From: Flavobacterium fryxellicola
Lineage (GTDB): Bacteria > Bacteroidota > Bacteroidia > Flavobacteriales > Flavobacteriaceae
Assembly: GCF_900143245.1 (NCBI RefSeq)
Contig: NZ_FRDK01000002.1
Span: 372,001 to 436,000 of the forward strand
DNA: 64,000 nt
Reading direction: 5' to 3'
The notes beneath the pieces were generated by a model, which saw only the letters and a program-made list of their open reading frames with translations, did no database searches and was not told the origin of the DNA. Numbering within the stretch: the stretch's first letter is position 1; every line of letters begins with the position of its first letter. Shown in pieces: positions 44,211 to 53,039 of this stretch. The translations under genes were made by a program, and so were the position numbers.

Positions 44211-44247
44211 ATAAAAGCGACTGTAAAAAGTTGCTTTTATTTTTAAA
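44211..44247 (+). terminator. Rho-independent terminator after cphA
   Basis: ATAAAAGCGACT pairs with AGTTGCTTTTAT (one G-T pair) and a T-rich stretch follows. Confidence 0.75.
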
Positions 44248-44402
44248 AATAGAATGATAAACTACTATTTAATGCTTTTATTCTGAAACTAGCCTGCTGG
44301 CATTTTTGCCAATTTTTATTAGAGGAATATTTCCAACTCAAAAGCGCCACATCTCGCTTCAACCAAAATTAAAAATTCACTATTACTATTTTATTTAGTA
44401 TC

Positions 44403-45662
44403 CTACGTTTTCAACTTTTTCTTTCTAGCAGCTGGAAACAGAACATTATTTAAAATCAAGCGATACCCTGGTGAGTTTGCATGCAAATCTAAAACTGTGG
44501 GTGGATCGCCAACTTGGTGTTGAAAATCCTCTGGATCGTGTCCTCCATAAAAGGTGAACATGCCTTTCCCTTTTTGACCGTGAATGTATCGTGCCTCACC
44601 ATTCAGCTCGCAAGTACCCATCAACAGAACATTGGATTTTATCAAAGAAACATCAAATGCTGTAGTTTGTCCCATGAATCCTTTCACCAGCTGGGTGTGA
44701 TTCTGACACAGCATACTGGGAATTGGGTCCCATTTTGCAGAAAATTCCATTAAAGTAAAATAATCCTTCTCCATTGGTACTCGCCTTTTGGAAGTCATAT
44801 CAATATCCGAAAATTCATATTGCTCGGGTCTTCTTTCCAAAGTAAACTCTTTGAAGGCAAAAGAATTACCATAGTTCATTTTAGATTGGTAGTTTCCCTC
44901 ACTCGGGTCTCCATCAAACATGGTTTCACAAATATCAACACCATCAGCCGCTAAAGCAATATCAAAACTATCCGTTGCAGAACACATAGCAAACATAAAT
45001 CCTCCTCCAATTACAAAATCTCTAATTTTCTTAGCTACAGCCCCTTTTTCCTGCGATACTTTTGCGTAGCCTAATTTCGTAGCCAATGATTCGGCCTCTT
45101 TCTTTTGCTCGATGTACCACGGCACGTTTTTATAAGCCCCATAAAACTTGCCATATTGTCCTGTAAAATCTTCGTGATGCAAATGCAACCAATCGTAAAG
45201 TAACAGCTGATCGCTCAACACTTCCTCATCATATATAGGGGTAAAAGGAATTTCGGCATAGGTCAAAACTAATGTGACTGCATCATCCCAAGGTTGTTTG
45301 CCTTTTGGAGTATAAACTGCAATCTTGGGTGCTTTTTCTAGTACCACAGATTCCATATTTTGCGACGGACTAGCGATTTCATTTAATATCGATATTTGTT
45401 CTCCGTCTGAGATAATCTCAAAACTAACCCCTCGAATCTGGCATTCCTTTCGAATTTCCAATGCGTCAGGAAGCAAAAAAGAACCGCCGCGGTAATTAAG
45501 TAACCAGCTCGCTTTGTAATTCTTCTCCAAACACCAAAAGGTAATTCCATACGCTTTTAAGTGATTTTGCTGCGTAGTTTCATCCATTGGAACCAAAATA
45601 AAAGAAGCTTTAGCCGTTATTACCGATAGAAAAATTAATAGAAATATAATTTTTTTGAACAT
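44403..45662 (-). CDS. Secreted protein of the family named 'asparagine synthetase B' in flavobacteria
   Basis: The 419-residue protein has a signal peptide (MFKKIIFLLIFLSVITAKAS). I recall close relatives in Flavobacterium annotated 'asparagine synthetase B', with shared words such as HLKAYGITFWCLEKNY and NYRGGSFLLPDALEIR. However, I see neither an N-terminal Cys glutaminase nor an ATP-pyrophosphatase SGGxDS loop, and the protein is exported, so that name is probably wrong. The C-terminal HDPEDFQHQVGDPPTVLDLH is notable. ATG 45662 was chosen because it starts the signal peptide. Its closeness to cphA may be accidental. Confidence 0.7.
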   Translation of the reverse strand: MFKKIIFLLIFLSVITAKASFILVPMDETTQQNHLKAYGITFWCLEKNYKASWLLNYRGGSFLLPDALEIRKECQIRGVSFEIISDGEQISILNEIASPSQNMESVVLEKAPKIAVYTPKGKQPWDDAVTLVLTYAEIPFTPIYDEEVLSDQLLLYDWLHLHHEDFTGQYGKFYGAYKNVPWYIEQKKEAESLATKLGYAKVSQEKGAVAKKIRDFVIGGGFMFAMCSATDSFDIALAADGVDICETMFDGDPSEGNYQSKMNYGNSFAFKEFTLERRPEQYEFSDIDMTSKRRVPMEKDYFTLMEFSAKWDPIPSMLCQNHTQLVKGFMGQTTAFDVSLIKSNVLLMGTCELNGEARYIHGQKGKGMFTFYGGHDPEDFQHQVGDPPTVLDLHANSPGYRLILNNVLFPAARKKKLKT

Positions 45663-45800
45663 ATTAGAATAGTTTTTGCACATCAAAGATAGAAAGTACG
45701 TGCTTCAAATAACCAAAATTTAACTTTTAAATCCACTAACGACATTACTTTAAAAGTAAAAACACGTAAAAATACGCATCGCCAAACTATCTCTAAATTA

Positions 45801-45808
45801 TAAATTTG
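45801..45808 (+). promoter_or_regulatory. -7 box upstream of a 46-codon gene
   Basis: TAAATTTG fits TAnnTTTG and lies 23 bases before ATG 45832. No TTTG at -33 is evident. Confidence 0.4.
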
Positions 45809-45831
45809 CAGATATTCCTTAATCATCCACC

Positions 45832-45972
45832 ATGAAATATTTAATAATGAATTCAAACGAAAACAACGACCCGTTTAATCTTATGAATGTATTAAAAAAA
45901 ATAGGATTTTGTTTTTTAGTAATTCTCATCATCCTCTTTTACACTCTTTGCTACCAACAGCTTAGTCTGTAG
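45832..45972 (+). CDS. Small membrane protein, 46 aa
   Basis: The short frame MKYLIMNSNENNDPFNLMNV continues into one membrane helix (KKIGFCFLVILIILFYTLCY) and ends QQLSL. The polar N-terminus plus single helix, the -7 box at good distance and the same-strand neighbour 20 bases downstream support a real gene. ATG 45847 (MNSNENND) is an alternative start. No family recognised. Confidence 0.45.
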   Translation: MKYLIMNSNENNDPFNLMNVLKKIGFCFLVILIILFYTLCYQQLSL

Positions 45973-45992
45973 TTGATTTAAAAAAAAATATT

Positions 45993-46673
45993 TTGAAAAA
46001 TTATTATACTTCTCTGTCACAAGAAATTCTGCTGATTGCAAAATCAGAGGAAGATACAAGTTTGCTGAGAAGACAACTTTTTTATATTCGTCAATCCAAA
46101 CTAGAGAAGAGTTTAGAAACTGATGATTTGAAAAAGACTTTTTGGATTAATATTTATAATGCTTTTTACCTTATTATTTCAAAAGATACGCCAGACCATA
46201 ACTCCATCTGTAAATGGAAAAGAATAAAAATTGCGCGTTCTCAATTTTCATTAGATGATATTGAGCATGGTATTTTACGAAAATTAAAATTTAAACTAGG
46301 ATTTGGATTTCTTACCAATCCATTTTACCCTAATGCTATAAAAGCACTGTCTGTAAACAAGTTAGACTACCGAATTCACTTTGCGTTACGGAGCATTACA
46401 TTAGAAAACACTTTAATTGACTATTATGATTGTGGGAACATAGAAAAACAACTAAAACAAGTTACACACGATTTCATTCAATCACAAACTCAAATGGATT
46501 CAAACTTAAAATTAGTTAAAACATCAAGATTTTTATTGTTGTATTTTCGAGATTTTGGTGGGATGAGCGCTATTAAAAACTTATTAAAAAGGACTTTAAA
46601 AAAGGACTTTAAAGGATATACAATACAGTTCAAAAACATAGAAAAAATAGAAAAAATAGAAAAAAATCGGTAA
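45993..46673 (+). CDS. DUF547 family protein
   Basis: The 226-residue protein matches DUF547: FWINIYNAFYLIIS, then DIEHGILRK and NKLDYRIHFALRSIT are the typical blocks, resembling a papain-like fold. Many members are exported, but no signal peptide is seen here. The frame has no ATG before the conserved region; the TTG at 45993 is the apparent start, 20 bases after the 46-aa gene, suggesting coupling. The tail IEKIEKIEKNR comes from a short AT-rich repeat. Confidence 0.8.
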   Translation: MKNYYTSLSQEILLIAKSEEDTSLLRRQLFYIRQSKLEKSLETDDLKKTFWINIYNAFYLIISKDTPDHNSICKWKRIKIARSQFSLDDIEHGILRKLKFKLGFGFLTNPFYPNAIKALSVNKLDYRIHFALRSITLENTLIDYYDCGNIEKQLKQVTHDFIQSQTQMDSNLKLVKTSRFLLLYFRDFGGMSAIKNLLKRTLKKDFKGYTIQFKNIEKIEKIEKNR

Positions 46674-46725
46674 TGCATCTTTACGTATTTTTCTATAATA
46701 GCACACTAATTTTTAACTCCTACTA

Positions 46726-47400
46726 TTAGAGATTAAAAACCATAATATCATTTTGAACCGCATAGACTACTAATCCTGCTATATTTCTGGACTCCGTTTT
46801 CAATAGTAAATTATTCCGATGTCCTTCTACCGTCCTTGGACTTATAAAAAGGGTTTCTGCAATTTCAACCGTACTTTTTTGGGAGCAAATGAGTTTAAGC
46901 ACATCCATCTCTCGAGTAGTTAGAAAGTTATTATCAAAAATACTTTTTGTTTTTTTTGAGGTCAAGACATCATCTTGGATAATTTTCATGACATCATCGG
47001 TGTAATAAAATCCTTTTAAGGCAACCTCATTTATAGTAGTTATCAATTCCAGAGGTGTCGCATTCTTTATTAGATAGGAAACAGCACCGACATCTATCAT
47101 ATTTGCAACGAAAGATTTAGAATTATAACTCGTTAATGCAATAATTTTAAGCTTTGGAAAATCCGCATGTATAATCTTTGTCGCTTCAACACCATTTATT
47201 CCTGGCATTTTTAAGTCCATGATTATAATGTCTGGATGCTTGTTTAGATTGTTGTGAAGAAAATTAATTAGCTCTTCTCCATCAGCAGCTTCAAAAATAA
47301 TAGAAATATTTTTTTCACGACTCAACAGAAATGAAATTCCCTTTCTAAAAAGAATCTCATCATCCACTAGTATTATTTTTATCGTTTTATTCATTTTCAA
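46726..47400 (-). CDS. NarL/LuxR-family response regulator
   Basis: The 224-residue protein has a receiver domain with acidic pair VDDE, phospho-acceptor Asp in DIIIMDLKMPG, ALTSYN and YLIKNAT (Lys). A LuxR C-terminal DNA-binding domain follows (LTTREMDVLKLICSQKST, then AETLFISPRTVEGHRNNLL). Its start overlaps the kinase stop by four bases, making it the cognate partner. It is the last gene of a four-gene operon. Confidence 0.95.
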   Translation of the reverse strand: MKMNKTIKIILVDDEILFRKGISFLLSREKNISIIFEAADGEELINFLHNNLNKHPDIIIMDLKMPGINGVEATKIIHADFPKLKIIALTSYNSKSFVANMIDVGAVSYLIKNATPLELITTINEVALKGFYYTDDVMKIIQDDVLTSKKTKSIFDNNFLTTREMDVLKLICSQKSTVEIAETLFISPRTVEGHRNNLLLKTESRNIAGLVVYAVQNDIMVFNL

Positions 47401-48188
47401 AAATTAAAAACTACTGCAATTCCTTTGTTTACTGCTGAATCCAAAGTCATTATACCCTTTAAAAAAGCGACTCTACTTTCTATATTTTTCATCCCAAGCC
47501 CTTTTTGATTTTCATTTTTTTTCATGTCAAAACCAACGCCATTATCGGTATATTGACAACTTGTTGATCCATTTTTTTCTTCAAAAAGTATAGAAATAGC
47601 AGTTGCCTTTCCATGTCGAAGGGAATTATTCATCAGTTCTTGTAAAATTCTGAAAACATGTAAATGTCTGTCGTTATCTTTGAGGTCAAATACGGTTCTC
47701 GTCTCATACCGTACTTTGACAACTTTGGAACTACTGAATTCCAAACACAATTCCTCGACCCCAGCATGAAGCCCAAATTTATCTAGAACAGGAGGCAATA
47801 AACCATGTGCGATTTTCCTAGAATTATCTAATGCTTTGCTGGTGAGATCAATAATAGTATTCGTAATCTCAACCACTTCATTTTTAGTTAAATTTGGCGT
47901 GGTGAGCAAGTGACTATTCAAAGAAACAATATTTAGTTTAGAACTAATATCGTCATGCAAATCTTGTGCAATACGCTTGCGTTCCTCTTCCTGAGTGACA
48001 ATAACAGCGCTTAAAAGCTCTTTTTGATACTGAATTTCTAAATCTTTTTTCTCTAATTCCTTTTGAATAATTTTCTTTCTGGAAAAATAGAAAAATACGA
48101 TCAAAACTATTCCCATTAAAAGAAAAGCAGTACAACTATAAATTATAATTTCAATGATTTCGCTTTCTTGTAGTGTGTTCACTTTCAT
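47397..48188 (-). CDS. Sensor histidine kinase, HisKA_3 (NarX/DesK) type
   Basis: The 263-residue kinase has one N-terminal membrane helix (~13-33) and almost no periplasmic part. The dimerisation box contains the phospho-accepting His (ERKRIAQDLHDDISSKLN), and the HATPase domain has NNSLRHGKA and YTDNGVGFD and ends GIAVVFNF. With no sensing domain of its own it may receive its signal from the multi-helix membrane protein encoded directly upstream, with which it overlaps by four bases. This is inference from coupling. Confidence 0.93.
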   Translation of the reverse strand: MKVNTLQESEIIEIIIYSCTAFLLMGIVLIVFFYFSRKKIIQKELEKKDLEIQYQKELLSAVIVTQEEERKRIAQDLHDDISSKLNIVSLNSHLLTTPNLTKNEVVEITNTIIDLTSKALDNSRKIAHGLLPPVLDKFGLHAGVEELCLEFSSSKVVKVRYETRTVFDLKDNDRHLHVFRILQELMNNSLRHGKATAISILFEEKNGSTSCQYTDNGVGFDMKKNENQKGLGMKNIESRVAFLKGIMTLDSAVNKGIAVVFNF

Positions 48189-48823
48189 AAAATAGTATTG
48201 GTTTCTCTTTTATAATAGTTTTTTTTCCATTCTAATAAAATAAATAACTGATATAATGCATATAATATGACATTCAAAATCCAAATTATTTTATTTACGC
48301 CTGAACTCATTTCCCCCATCAAATTTCCAGTCAAAAATAGAGCAGTACTTCCGAACAAATAGATCAGTAGTCCAACAGTGATGTAATAGAACAGTTTCGC
48401 TTCGCCTAACATATTATAAAGGTGAATTGTAGCAAATACTATCACTAGAAACGAAGTTATAAATATTTCAAACAAATTGAATTTATAGAGGAGACTGGGA
48501 TTCAAACTGTATTGAATTGCTAAAGCCGCTAAACCAAATATTAAACCAATTTTTACAATTTTTTTCTGCCTTTCATTGGTTAAAACTGCCAAGAAAAAAA
48601 AACTCAAAATAATAAACTGACCTACAAAATAAAGATGCGATAAGAACAAATTATTTGTCTTGTGATACGCTAAAATAGATCCTGCTATTTGTACACAGAA
48701 AATAACTCCCAAATACAGAATAAATATTTTATAGGACTTTCCTTGATTTGAAGAAGTTTTTATGAATACTACTAGATTTAGTAGTAAAATAAAATATCCT
48801 ATATATGCTATAATGTTTAACAT
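48185..48823 (-). CDS. Multi-helix membrane protein, putative signal-input partner of the kinase
   Basis: The 212-residue protein has about seven hydrophobic segments with short loops (first MLNIIAYIGYFILLLNLVVF, last NVILYALYQLFILLEWK). No known transporter motif is visible. Overlap with the kinase gene (ATGA) and a six-base gap to the gene before it show one operon. A role as membrane sensor is plausible but unproven. Confidence 0.7.
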   Translation of the reverse strand: MLNIIAYIGYFILLLNLVVFIKTSSNQGKSYKIFILYLGVIFCVQIAGSILAYHKTNNLFLSHLYFVGQFIILSFFFLAVLTNERQKKIVKIGLIFGLAALAIQYSLNPSLLYKFNLFEIFITSFLVIVFATIHLYNMLGEAKLFYYITVGLLIYLFGSTALFLTGNLMGEMSSGVNKIIWILNVILYALYQLFILLEWKKNYYKRETNTIL

Positions 48824-48829
48824 GCGCTA

Positions 48830-49210
48830 TTATTGAAACATTGGGCTATTAGGGTCACAAGTACTAGGACATGGTTGAGAAAAATCATAAATATCATCCG
48901 CTCCGTTTGTTGCATCAGTTGCGCCAACCCCAATCATATCTACATAAATTCCCGTTTCCGGGTTTAATTTAGTCCCTACAATCATTAGCTTTTCAATACC
49001 TTTATCATCTACCCCAATGTAAGCCCTTACGGCATCAACACCCTCTGCTAAAACTTCTAGTAAATCTACTTTTGGAATTAAAAAAGCATTTACGTGATGG
49101 TGTCTGTTGTAATTTCCTTCCCGTTTAGACCATCGTTTGGCCCATTTTTGTGCTGTTTTTAAGGGTATGGCATTAATAGGCTTTACTTTTAAAGTAGGGT
49201 CTTTTTTCAT
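48830..49210 (-). CDS. Hypothetical protein heading a two-component operon
   Basis: The 126-residue protein starts MKKDPTLKVKPINAIPLKTA and has a His-rich NRHHHVNAFLIP stretch, a compact alpha/beta middle (VDAVRAYIGVDDKG, LMIVGTKLNPETGIYVDMIG) and a Cys/Pro tail CPSTCDPNSPMF. There is no signal peptide. Similar proteins recur next to LuxR-type two-component genes in flavobacteria, but the function is unknown to me. Confidence 0.65.
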   Translation of the reverse strand: MKKDPTLKVKPINAIPLKTAQKWAKRWSKREGNYNRHHHVNAFLIPKVDLLEVLAEGVDAVRAYIGVDDKGIEKLMIVGTKLNPETGIYVDMIGVGATDATNGADDIYDFSQPCPSTCDPNSPMFQ

Positions 49211-49316
49211 AGTTTCTTTGAGGTTTGGTCAATTGAAATTTAAAAATCACAAATCGATAGCTAAACTACTGCTTTTTATTGTTTTAAAAAAAATACCGCC
49301 ACTATAATGCAAAAAT

Positions 49317-49353
49317 TTAAAAGCCTAAGACATCTATTTGAATTAGGCTTTTA
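49317..49353 (-). terminator. Rho-independent terminator after dnaB
   Basis: AAAAGCCTAA and TTAGGCTTTT pair around a loop of ~14 bases; on the minus strand a T-rich stretch follows. Confidence 0.75.
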
Positions 49354-49394
49354 TATCCTATTTGTAAAAAATAAGATTTAATTACTTTATTTAT

Positions 49395-50939
49395 TTAAAA
49401 GGGAACATCACTGTCATCATCCACACCATTAAAATTACTTCCAAAAGCATCATTTGCTGATGGTAAATTTTTTGTAATGAAAGGATTATCATCCTGATTC
49501 ATACTAGAAGGTAAATCATCATATCCGCCACTGAAATCTTCTAGATTATCAAACTTTCCTAGATGACCAATAAATTTTAATCGAACGTTTTCTATACTAC
49601 CATTACGGTGTTTAGCAATCATTATTTCTGCTTGACCAGCTGTTGGCGAAGCTTCATCATCATCCCATTCATCAATTTTATAATATTCTGGTCGATACAA
49701 GAACGATACAATATCCGCATCTTGCTCAATCGCACCCGATTCACGAAGGTCAGACAGTAATGGTCTCTTACTAGAACCACGGGTTTCCACCGCCCGCGAT
49801 AATTGAGAAAGGGCAATCACAGGAACATTTAATTCCTTTGCTAATGCTTTTAAGTTTCGGGATATCGTAGAAATCTCTTGCTCTCTATTTCCCCCTCCTT
49901 TGCCGTTTCCTCCAGCAGTCATCAATTGCAAATAATCGACAATGATAATTCGGATTCCGTGTTGTGAAACTAAACGTCTGGCTTTAGCTCTTAAATCAAA
50001 AATCGACAAAGAAGGCGTGTCATCAATAAACAAGGGTGCTTTCTCTAGGTTTTTTACTTTGGTACTCAATTGCTCCCATTCGTGCTTTTCCAGTTTTCCG
50101 GTACGCAATTTTTCCGAAGACAATCCGGTCTCAGAGGAGATTAAACGGGTAATCAACTGAACTGATGCCATCTCCAGAGAGAATAAAGCTACGGGCATTC
50201 CATAATCAATAGCCATATTTCTGGCCATAGAAAGTACAAATGCAGTTTTACCCATTGCTGGTCTCGCCGCTATAATAATTAAATCACTAGGTTGCCAACC
50301 TGAAGTTATCTTATCTAATTTATCAAAACCGGTTGCTACACCACTCAATCCTTCTTGTCCAGCAATTTCTTCAATTCGTTTCTTTGCTTGTAAAACTAAA
50401 CTTTGAGCGGTCTCTGAACTTCGTTTTATATTTCCTTGTGTTACTTCATATAATTTTGATTCAGCTCTGTCTAACAAATCAAAAACATCAGTCGTCTCAT
50501 CATACGAATCTTCAATAATTTCAGTCGAAATCCGAATCAGACTGCGTTGAATGAATTTTTGCAAAATGATTCTAGAGTGAAATTCAATATGCGCGGAAGA
50601 CGATATCTTTTGTGTTAGCTGAATGAGGTAAAAATCACCGCCTGCCAATTCTAATTTCGCATTTTTCTTGAGTTGGGCAGAAACGGTTAATAAGTCAATA
50701 GGCTGGGTTTCTGTAAACAGCTGAACAATAGCCTCAAATATATGTTTGTGTGCTTCTTTATAAAAAGCGTCGGGCTGTAAAATATCAATTACATCATCAA
50801 CCCCTTTTTTATCAATCATCATGGCACCCAGTACAGCCTCTTCTAAATCGAGAACCTGCGGTTGCAATTTTCCTTTTTCAAGGCTTATTATTGTAGTTTT
50901 ATCAACCTTAACAGGATTAATATTTCTGAAGTTTTCCAT
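49395..50939 (-). CDS. dnaB: Replicative DNA helicase DnaB
   Basis: DnaB (514 residues) is the hexameric helicase that opens the fork during replication. The N-terminal DnaB-N domain starts at LQPQVLDLEEAVLGAMMIDK. The RecA-like core has Walker A AARPAMGKTAF near residue 228, Walker B IIIVDYLQLM, and the arginine-finger region DLRESGAIEQDADIV. No intein is present. The acidic tail GVDDDSDVPF is typical of the phylum. Confidence 0.98.
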   Translation of the reverse strand: MENFRNINPVKVDKTTIISLEKGKLQPQVLDLEEAVLGAMMIDKKGVDDVIDILQPDAFYKEAHKHIFEAIVQLFTETQPIDLLTVSAQLKKNAKLELAGGDFYLIQLTQKISSSAHIEFHSRIILQKFIQRSLIRISTEIIEDSYDETTDVFDLLDRAESKLYEVTQGNIKRSSETAQSLVLQAKKRIEEIAGQEGLSGVATGFDKLDKITSGWQPSDLIIIAARPAMGKTAFVLSMARNMAIDYGMPVALFSLEMASVQLITRLISSETGLSSEKLRTGKLEKHEWEQLSTKVKNLEKAPLFIDDTPSLSIFDLRAKARRLVSQHGIRIIIVDYLQLMTAGGNGKGGGNREQEISTISRNLKALAKELNVPVIALSQLSRAVETRGSSKRPLLSDLRESGAIEQDADIVSFLYRPEYYKIDEWDDDEASPTAGQAEIMIAKHRNGSIENVRLKFIGHLGKFDNLEDFSGGYDDLPSSMNQDDNPFITKNLPSANDAFGSNFNGVDDDSDVPF

Positions 50940-51025
50940 AAAGCGAAAGTAGCGAAAATTAAAAAAAGATGGTCTTTGAGTTGTTACAAATAATTGTTCA
51001 TAACTAACTATTTTTTGTTTATAAC

Positions 51026-51062
51026 CAAAAAAAATCCGTCTCGTTTGTCAACGAGACGGATT
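51026..51062 (-). terminator. Rho-independent terminator after accA
   Basis: AATCCGTCTCG pairs perfectly with CGAGACGGATT; on the minus strand it is followed by eight T. Confidence 0.9.
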
Positions 51063-51082
51063 AAATTTCATTTCATAAACAT

Positions 51083-52036
51083 TTATTCCTTGTACTCGCC
51101 CATTTTACTGTACTTATCCATTCTTTGGGCAATTAATTGTTCTGTTGATAAGTCTTTCAGCTCATTAAATCCTTTCATAATATATTGCTCTACCGTTTTG
51201 AAGGCAGTTTCTCTATCATAATGAGCCCCTCCTAAAGGTTCTGGAATAATATCATCTACTAATTTTTGTTTTTTCATATCGGCAGAGGTCAATTTCAAAG
51301 CCTCAGCAGCCTGTTCTTTGTATTCCCAACTTTTCCATAGAATAGAAGAGCATGATTCTGGCGATATAACAGAATACCACGTATTTTCCATCATGTATAC
51401 TTTGTCTCCAACACCAATTCCCAATGCGCCACCGGAAGCTCCTTCACCGACAATAACAGTAATAATAGGTACTTTTAACCGAATCATTTCAAATATGTTT
51501 CTGGCAATAGCTTCTCCTTGACCACGTTCCTCCGCTTCTAACCCTGGATATGCTCCAGGAGTGTCAATTAAGGTCAAAACGGGAATGCCAAATTTCTCTG
51601 CCATTTTCATCAATCGCAATGCTTTTCGGTATCCTTCTGGATTTGCCATACCAAAATTACGGAACTGACGCGTTTTAGTATTAAATCCCTTTTGTTGCCC
51701 AACAATCATAAACGATTGTCCATCAATTTTTCCTAAACCACCTATCATGGCTTTATCATCTTTAAAACCTCTGTCACCAAAAAGTTCCAGAAAAGTATCC
51801 CCGCACAATGCACGAACATGATCCATTGTGTACGGACGACTTGGATGTCTAGACAACTGAACGCGTTGCCAAGCAGTCAAATTCTTATAAATATTTCTTT
51901 TGGTCTCTTCTAGTTTTTTGTTGATTTGCTTGCAAGTATTCGTTACATCAACATCTGATTCCTGACCAATAATAAGACATTTGTCTAACTGCTCTTCTAG
52001 TTCTTTTATTGGAAGCTCAAAATCTAAATATTCCAT
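51083..52036 (-). CDS. accA: Acetyl-CoA carboxylase carboxyltransferase subunit alpha
   Basis: AccA (317 residues) with AccD moves the carboxyl group from biotin to acetyl-CoA, making malonyl-CoA for fatty acid synthesis. The crotonase-like core is complete: [20 protein letters not shown], then [20 protein letters not shown] (oxyanion-hole glycines) and [15 protein letters not shown]. Full length, starting at ATG 52036 with the usual N-terminal helix [20 protein letters not shown]. Confidence 0.97.
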   Translation of the reverse strand: MEYLDFELPIKELEEQLDKCLIIGQESDVDVTNTCKQINKKLEETKRNIYKNLTAWQRVQLSRHPSRPYTMDHVRALCGDTFLELFGDRGFKDDKAMIGGLGKIDGQSFMIVGQQKGFNTKTRQFRNFGMANPEGYRKALRLMKMAEKFGIPVLTLIDTPGAYPGLEAEERGQGEAIARNIFEMIRLKVPIITVIVGEGASGGALGIGVGDKVYMMENTWYSVISPESCSSILWKSWEYKEQAAEALKLTSADMKKQKLVDDIIPEPLGGAHYDRETAFKTVEQYIMKGFNELKDLSTEQLIAQRMDKYSKMGEYKE

Positions 52037-52127
52037 AGGATTTTTGCGTTTTTGTTTTTATTTCGAACCGCAAATATAAAATTTTAAATCGTTCGAAAAG
52101 GTAAATATTCTATTTATGTGTAAAAAT

Positions 52128-53039
52128 TCACTTTAACAAAGGTGAAGTATCTTCTTTAGTTTTACTCTTCTGATAGTGTTTAATTACACCATTTAGGATT
52201 ACGGTAAGCACTATAATTAATGCTCCAATGTAAAACTCGAAACTCATTTTTTCTTTTCCCCCAAGGATGAAATACGCTAAAACAATACCGTAAACGGGTT
52301 CCAAATTAGTGGTCAACATCACAGTGTACGGAGTCAATTTCTGCATCACTTTTACAGAGGCCGTAAAGGCATAAGCGGTACAAATTGAGGCCAACACCAA
52401 AATTAGAATCCAATTGTTAGTTGTCAAAATAAAAAAGTCTGCAGTAAATTTACCTTCGAATAAAAAGTAAATTGAAATGAAGCCCACGCCAGCCAAAAAT
52501 TCATAGAAGGAAATCACAGAAGGATCATGATCAGCGATCAATTTCCCATTCATCAATGTAAATAAAACGCCTAAGATGATGGATGCCAAAGCATATACCA
52601 TTCCGTCCAAATAATTTATTTCGACCTTCATAATCAAGGCCAAACCTGCGATGATAATCAATCCAAAGAACACTTCGTACCACAGCACTTTCCGACCATA
52701 AAAAAGTGGTTCTAAAATGGAGGCAAAAAAAGCGCCCAGCGAAAAAACAGAAAGTGTAATGGATACATTAGATACATGAATTGCTTTGAAAAATAAGATC
52801 CAATGAAGCGCAATAAGCAATCCTACAAAAATTAATTTTAAGAAAGATTTTAAGGGAATTTTAAATGATTTTTTCTTGAAGATCAAAAACAAAGCTAGAA
52901 AAATACCGGCAAAAAACATGCGATACCAAACTAAAGCGTCTGCGGTTATAGTTATCAAGGCACCTAAGATGGCGGTAAAACCCCAAATAAAAACAATTAA
53001 ATGGAGGTTTAAATAACTTTTTAAATTATCGTTTTGCAT
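52128..53039 (-). CDS. EamA/DMT-family transporter
   Basis: The 303-residue protein has ten membrane segments in two five-helix EamA repeats (WGFTAILGALITITADALVW at the start; GVLFTLMNGKLIADHDPSVI opens the second). Such proteins export or import metabolites; the substrate cannot be told. Its start overlaps the end of the LptG-like gene by 14 bases, so it is in one transcript with it. Confidence 0.88.
   Translation of the reverse strand: MQNDNLKSYLNLHLIVFIWGFTAILGALITITADALVWYRMFFAGIFLALFLIFKKKSFKIPLKSFLKLIFVGLLIALHWILFFKAIHVSNVSITLSVFSLGAFFASILEPLFYGRKVLWYEVFFGLIIIAGLALIMKVEINYLDGMVYALASIILGVLFTLMNGKLIADHDPSVISFYEFLAGVGFISIYFLFEGKFTADFFILTTNNWILILVLASICTAYAFTASVKVMQKLTPYTVMLTTNLEPVYGIVLAYFILGGKEKMSFEFYIGALIIVLTVILNGVIKHYQKSKTKEDTSPLLK

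Noticed and set aside
44403-45662. True asparagine synthetase feeding the cyanophycin pathway
   Set aside because: The protein is exported and shows no glutaminase Cys or ATP-pyrophosphatase loop, so the traditional family name is not supported by sequence.
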